Shown here in pieces: positions 61,257 to 64,000 of a DNA stretch of 64,000 nt (positions within the stretch are counted from its first letter, which is position 1; every line of letters starts with the position of its first letter). The notes below the pieces were generated by a model. The model worked only from the letters and a program-made list of their open reading frames with translations, was not told the origin of the DNA and searched no databases. The position numbers and the translations under genes are program-made. The stretch lies in contig DASUBU010000154.1 of NCBI GenBank assembly GCA_035763125.1, positions 9,513 through 73,512 on the forward strand, given 5' to 3'. The stretch comes from SMAG-U1939 sp035763125 (GTDB lineage: Bacteria; Chloroflexota; Ktedonobacteria; Ktedonobacterales; JADMIN01).

Positions 61257-62762
61257 ATGCGCATCGTCGTCATTGGCAGCGGCTTTGGCGGTCTGGCGGC
61301 CGCCATCCGCTTGCAGGCCCAGGGCCATCAGGTCACGCTCGTCGAGCGGCGCGACAAGCCCGGCGGCCGCGCCTACGTCTTTGAGCAGGACGGCTTTACC
61401 TTCGATGCCGGCCCCACCATTCTCACCGCGCCTTGGCTGCTTGACGAGCTTTTCGCTGCCGCCGGCAAGCGTCTCGCGGACTACGTCAGCCTCGTCGCGC
61501 TGGATCCATGTTATAACGTCCGCTTTGACGACGGCTCAGTCTTCCATTACACCGCCGATCGCCAGCGCATGCTGGCCGAGATACGCCGATTCAACCCAGC
61601 TGACGAGGCAGGCTATCTCCGCTTTCTGGCCAAAGCCGAGCAGATCTATGCCGCGGGCATGGCGCTGATTGACCGCCCCTTCACACACGCCGCTGACATG
61701 TTGCGTGTGGCCCCCGACCTCCTCCGCCTTCGGGCCTACCGCTCCGTGGCCGGGCTTGCCGGCCACTACCTGCGCGACGAGCGTTTGCGCCAGGTGTTCA
61801 GCTTCCATCCTCTGCTGATCGGCGGCCATCCCTTCCGCGCCACCGCGATCTACGCGCTGGTTCACCCACTGGAGATGAAGGGCGGCGTGCTCTTCGCGCG
61901 CGGCGGAACGGGCGTGTTCGTCGCGGCGCTGGCGCGCGTCTTCGGTGAGCTTGGGGGCACACTGCTGCTCAATTCCGAGGCCCACGCGATTCTAGTGGAC
62001 GAGGCGACGCACCGGGCGAGCGGAGTGCGGTTAGCTGGCGGCGAGACGCTGCCGGCCGAGGCCGTGGTTTCAAACGCTGACATCGCCACCACCTATCTGC
62101 GGCTCATCCCCGCGCGCATCCGCCGGCACAACACCGATCGCCGCGTCCGACACCGCCGCTATTCGATGTCGCTGGTCGTGATCTACTTCGGCACGGATCG
62201 CCAGTACCCACAGATGGCCCATCACGAGATCCTGATGGGGCCGCGCTATCGCGGCCTGCTGGACGACATCTTCACCCGGAAGACGCTCGCCTCAGACTTC
62301 TCGCTCTATCTGCACCGTCCGACCGCCACCGATCCCTCGCTGGCGCCCGCCGGCTGCGACTGCTGGTACGTGCTCTCGCCAGTGCCCCACCTTGGCGCCG
62401 CGATTGATTGGGCCAGCGCCGCGCGCCCGTACCGCGATGCCATCATTCGCTCACTCGAAGAGCGCTATCTTCCCGACCTCTCGCGCCATATCGTGACAGA
62501 GCGCATGATTGACCCGCGCTACTTCCGCGACGAGCTAGGTAGCCATCTCGGCAGCGCCTTTTCCGTCGAGCCGATCCTCACGCAATCCGCCTGGTTCCGG
62601 CCGCACAATGTCAGCGAGGACGTGCCCAACCTCTACTTCTGCGGCGCCGGCACCCATCCCGGCGCGGGCGTACCCGGCGTGCTCTCCTCCGGCAAGATCG
62701 TCGCTGATCTGATCGGCCCCGCCGACCCGTCCCGCACCACTTGCCGCAGTGTTGCACGATAG
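61257..62762 (+). CDS. crtI: phytoene desaturase family protein
   Basis: 501 residues. The FAD-binding Rossmann motif GSGFGGLAAAIRL is at the N-terminus, with VERRDKPGGRAYVFEQDGF following; the C-terminal CrtI signature reads GAGTHPGAGVPGVLSSGK. It introduces double bonds into phytoene in carotenoid synthesis; desaturation depth, or a CrtN/CrtD-type relative, cannot be decided. No phytoene synthase gene is adjacent. The ATG at 61257 opens directly on the Rossmann strand (MRIVVIGSG), so the start is well placed even though the RBS is weak. A longer upstream frame is unsupported. Confidence 0.92.
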   Translation: MRIVVIGSGFGGLAAAIRLQAQGHQVTLVERRDKPGGRAYVFEQDGFTFDAGPTILTAPWLLDELFAAAGKRLADYVSLVALDPCYNVRFDDGSVFHYTADRQRMLAEIRRFNPADEAGYLRFLAKAEQIYAAGMALIDRPFTHAADMLRVAPDLLRLRAYRSVAGLAGHYLRDERLRQVFSFHPLLIGGHPFRATAIYALVHPLEMKGGVLFARGGTGVFVAALARVFGELGGTLLLNSEAHAILVDEATHRASGVRLAGGETLPAEAVVSNADIATTYLRLIPARIRRHNTDRRVRHRRYSMSLVVIYFGTDRQYPQMAHHEILMGPRYRGLLDDIFTRKTLASDFSLYLHRPTATDPSLAPAGCDCWYVLSPVPHLGAAIDWASAARPYRDAIIRSLEERYLPDLSRHIVTERMIDPRYFRDELGSHLGSAFSVEPILTQSAWFRPHNVSEDVPNLYFCGAGTHPGAGVPGVLSSGKIVADLIGPADPSRTTCRSVAR

Positions 62763-62958
62763 ACTAGGATAAGGCGCGTACGCGGGGCGCCGGCTCATCG
62801 AAGCGCATGATGTGCTGCCTCGCCCTGGCAGACCCGGACTCGCGGCGCTGTCTGCACCCGCGGTTCACGCTCGTGGCCCTCGTGCCCGGCAGGTTGAGGC
62901 GAAGCGTGCATCGCCCACTGTGCCCGTACTCTACCACTCTTGTGAGGAGCTACACTCG

Positions 62959-64000
62959 ATGGCGGATGTTCGCCCCTTTCCGGCCCTGCGTTACGCCCCT
63001 GGCGCCAACCTCGCCGCCGTCGTGACGCCGCCCTACGACGTCATCTCGCCAGCGGCCCAGGCCGGCTACTACGCGCGCGACCCACACAACATCATCCGCC
63101 TGGAGCTAGGCCGCGAGGCGCCTGGCGACGACGAGCTGGCCAACAAGTACACGCGGGCGGCCGCCGAATTCGCCGACTGGCGCCGCAGCGGCATCCTGCG
63201 GCAGGACCAGTCCGCGTACTACCTCTACGAGCAGACGTTCTCCGCCACCGGGCGCGATTACCGCAAGCTCAGCTTGCTTGCGCGCGTCCGCCTGGAGCCG
63301 TGGGAAGCCGGCGTCGTGCTGCCGCACGAGCGCACGATGAGCAAACCCAAGCAGGATCGTCTGGCGCTGATGCGCGCCACCTCCGCCAACCTCAGCCCAC
63401 TCATGGTGCTCTACGACGATCCCGCCAGCGTCCTCGCCGCACGGCTCGCGCCCATTGCGGAGGCTGCGCCCACTGCGGCCTTCACCGACGAAGCCAGCGA
63501 AGGTCATCGCCTCTGGCTGCTCGATGATCCCACCCTGGCCGGTGAGATTGGGTCCTTCTTCCGCGAACGCCAACTCTACATCGCCGATGGCCACCATCGC
63601 TACGAGACGGCTCTCACCTATCGCGACGAACAGGCCGCGCTGCGCAAAGAGCCTCTGCCCGCCGACGATCCGCTCAATTTCACGCTGATGGCGCTCTCAG
63701 CGATTGAGGATCCCGGCCTGGTCGTCCTGCCCACCCATCGCATCCTGCGCGACCTCGACGCCACGCGCCTCGCCGCCCTCGACGAGCTGTTTCCGCGCTT
63801 CTTCGATATGCAGTCGCTCACCGCTGCTGACGCAGGGGAGGCTCTGGCTAGGCTGGCAGAGGCCGGCTCCTCGGGAGCGCGCGCCTTCGTGCTCGTGCGG
63901 CCAGAGGGCCTCACGCTGCTGCGCCTCAATGCCGCCGGCCGCGCCGCGATGGACGCGCTCGACGGCGAGTACGCCGAGGCGACGCCCGCCTGGCGCCAGC
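62959..64000 (+). CDS. DUF1015 family protein (cut by window end)
   Basis: 347 residues visible, open at the right edge. It starts MADVRPFPALRYAP and contains VVTPPYDVISP, HERTMSKPKQDRL and IADGHHRYETAL, all typical of DUF1015 proteins, which often sit near serine or one-carbon metabolism genes and whose activity is unsettled. The HH-R-E segment looks like a catalytic or metal site. GAGGAG lies 9 bases before the ATG at 62959. A short frame at 62807 in a different phase is not real. Confidence 0.9.
   Translation, partial: MADVRPFPALRYAPGANLAAVVTPPYDVISPAAQAGYYARDPHNIIRLELGREAPGDDELANKYTRAAAEFADWRRSGILRQDQSAYYLYEQTFSATGRDYRKLSLLARVRLEPWEAGVVLPHERTMSKPKQDRLALMRATSANLSPLMVLYDDPASVLAARLAPIAEAAPTAAFTDEASEGHRLWLLDDPTLAGEIGSFFRERQLYIADGHHRYETALTYRDEQAALRKEPLPADDPLNFTLMALSAIEDPGLVVLPTHRILRDLDATRLAALDELFPRFFDMQSLTAADAGEALARLAEAGSSGARAFVLVRPEGLTLLRLNAAGRAAMDALDGEYAEATPAWRQ

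Overview
High-GC (roughly two-thirds G+C) bacterial chromosome segment with about 50 protein genes, two tRNAs and a T-box leader. There is no rRNA, CRISPR array, prophage or intact insertion sequence. The gene mix suggests Chloroflexota (Thermomicrobia- or Ktedonobacteria-like): a T-box leader, an F420/LLM-type oxidoreductase, an ANTAR regulator, a PSP1/RicT protein, DUF1206, an M16 homologue, a long IleRS with unusual signatures, sigma-54 and CsrA. This placement is inference from gene content; no 16S gene is present.

Layout. 0.1-4.3 kb: comF, a CPA1 Na+/H+ antiporter and ftsH. 4.6-9 kb: an M16 homologue lacking the zinc motif, a small CxxC protein, an MFS exporter and a DUF1206 membrane protein. 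9.1-13.2 kb: rarA, a hotdog thioesterase, a GNAT and an LLM oxidoreductase, closely packed. 13.2-18.4 kb: a TetR/P450 divergent pair, a basic membrane protein and an ABC-F ATPase. 19-20.7 kb: tRNA-Arg(CCT), nrdR and a MauE-like protein. 20.9-27 kb: a leftward trio (lipoprotein, Cys/Gly-rich protein, PrsW-type protease) divergent from a 1001-residue XRE-ATPase-TPR regulator. 27-31.7 kb: an alaX-ileS operon behind an Ile-specific T-box. 32-38.5 kb: a large membrane protein, a GT20 glycosyltransferase, an ANTAR regulator overlapping a RicT-like gene, and an orphan nucleotidyltransferase. 38.7-44.3 kb: a secreted CHAP protein, a Nudix hydrolase, a DUF59 protein and a sigma-54 factor carrying a zinc ribbon. 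44.3-48.4 kb: an ECF sigma/Rieske pair, a dUTPase-like NTPase, an HNH nuclease, a membrane protein and Hsp20. 48.5-56 kb: a MocR regulator, a lipocalin-like protein, gyrB, a membrane protein and a PAS histidine kinase. 56.2-64 kb: tRNA-Gln(TTG)-glmU-corC, csrA, crtI and a DUF1015 protein cut by the window end.

Most genes are housekeeping. The most system-like parts are the ECF sigma with a membrane-anchored Rieske protein in the usual anti-sigma position, the PrsW/lipoprotein/Cys-rich trio opposite its putative regulator, and the T-box operon that combines a trans-editing enzyme with IleRS. Two signals run through the window: extended -10 promoters of the form TG(C/G)TATACT with weak -35 boxes, and strong inverted repeats without U-tracts at gene ends, together with REP-like GGGCGT hairpins. 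Starts below were chosen from Shine-Dalgarno spacing and gene overlap, so several differ from the longest reading frame.
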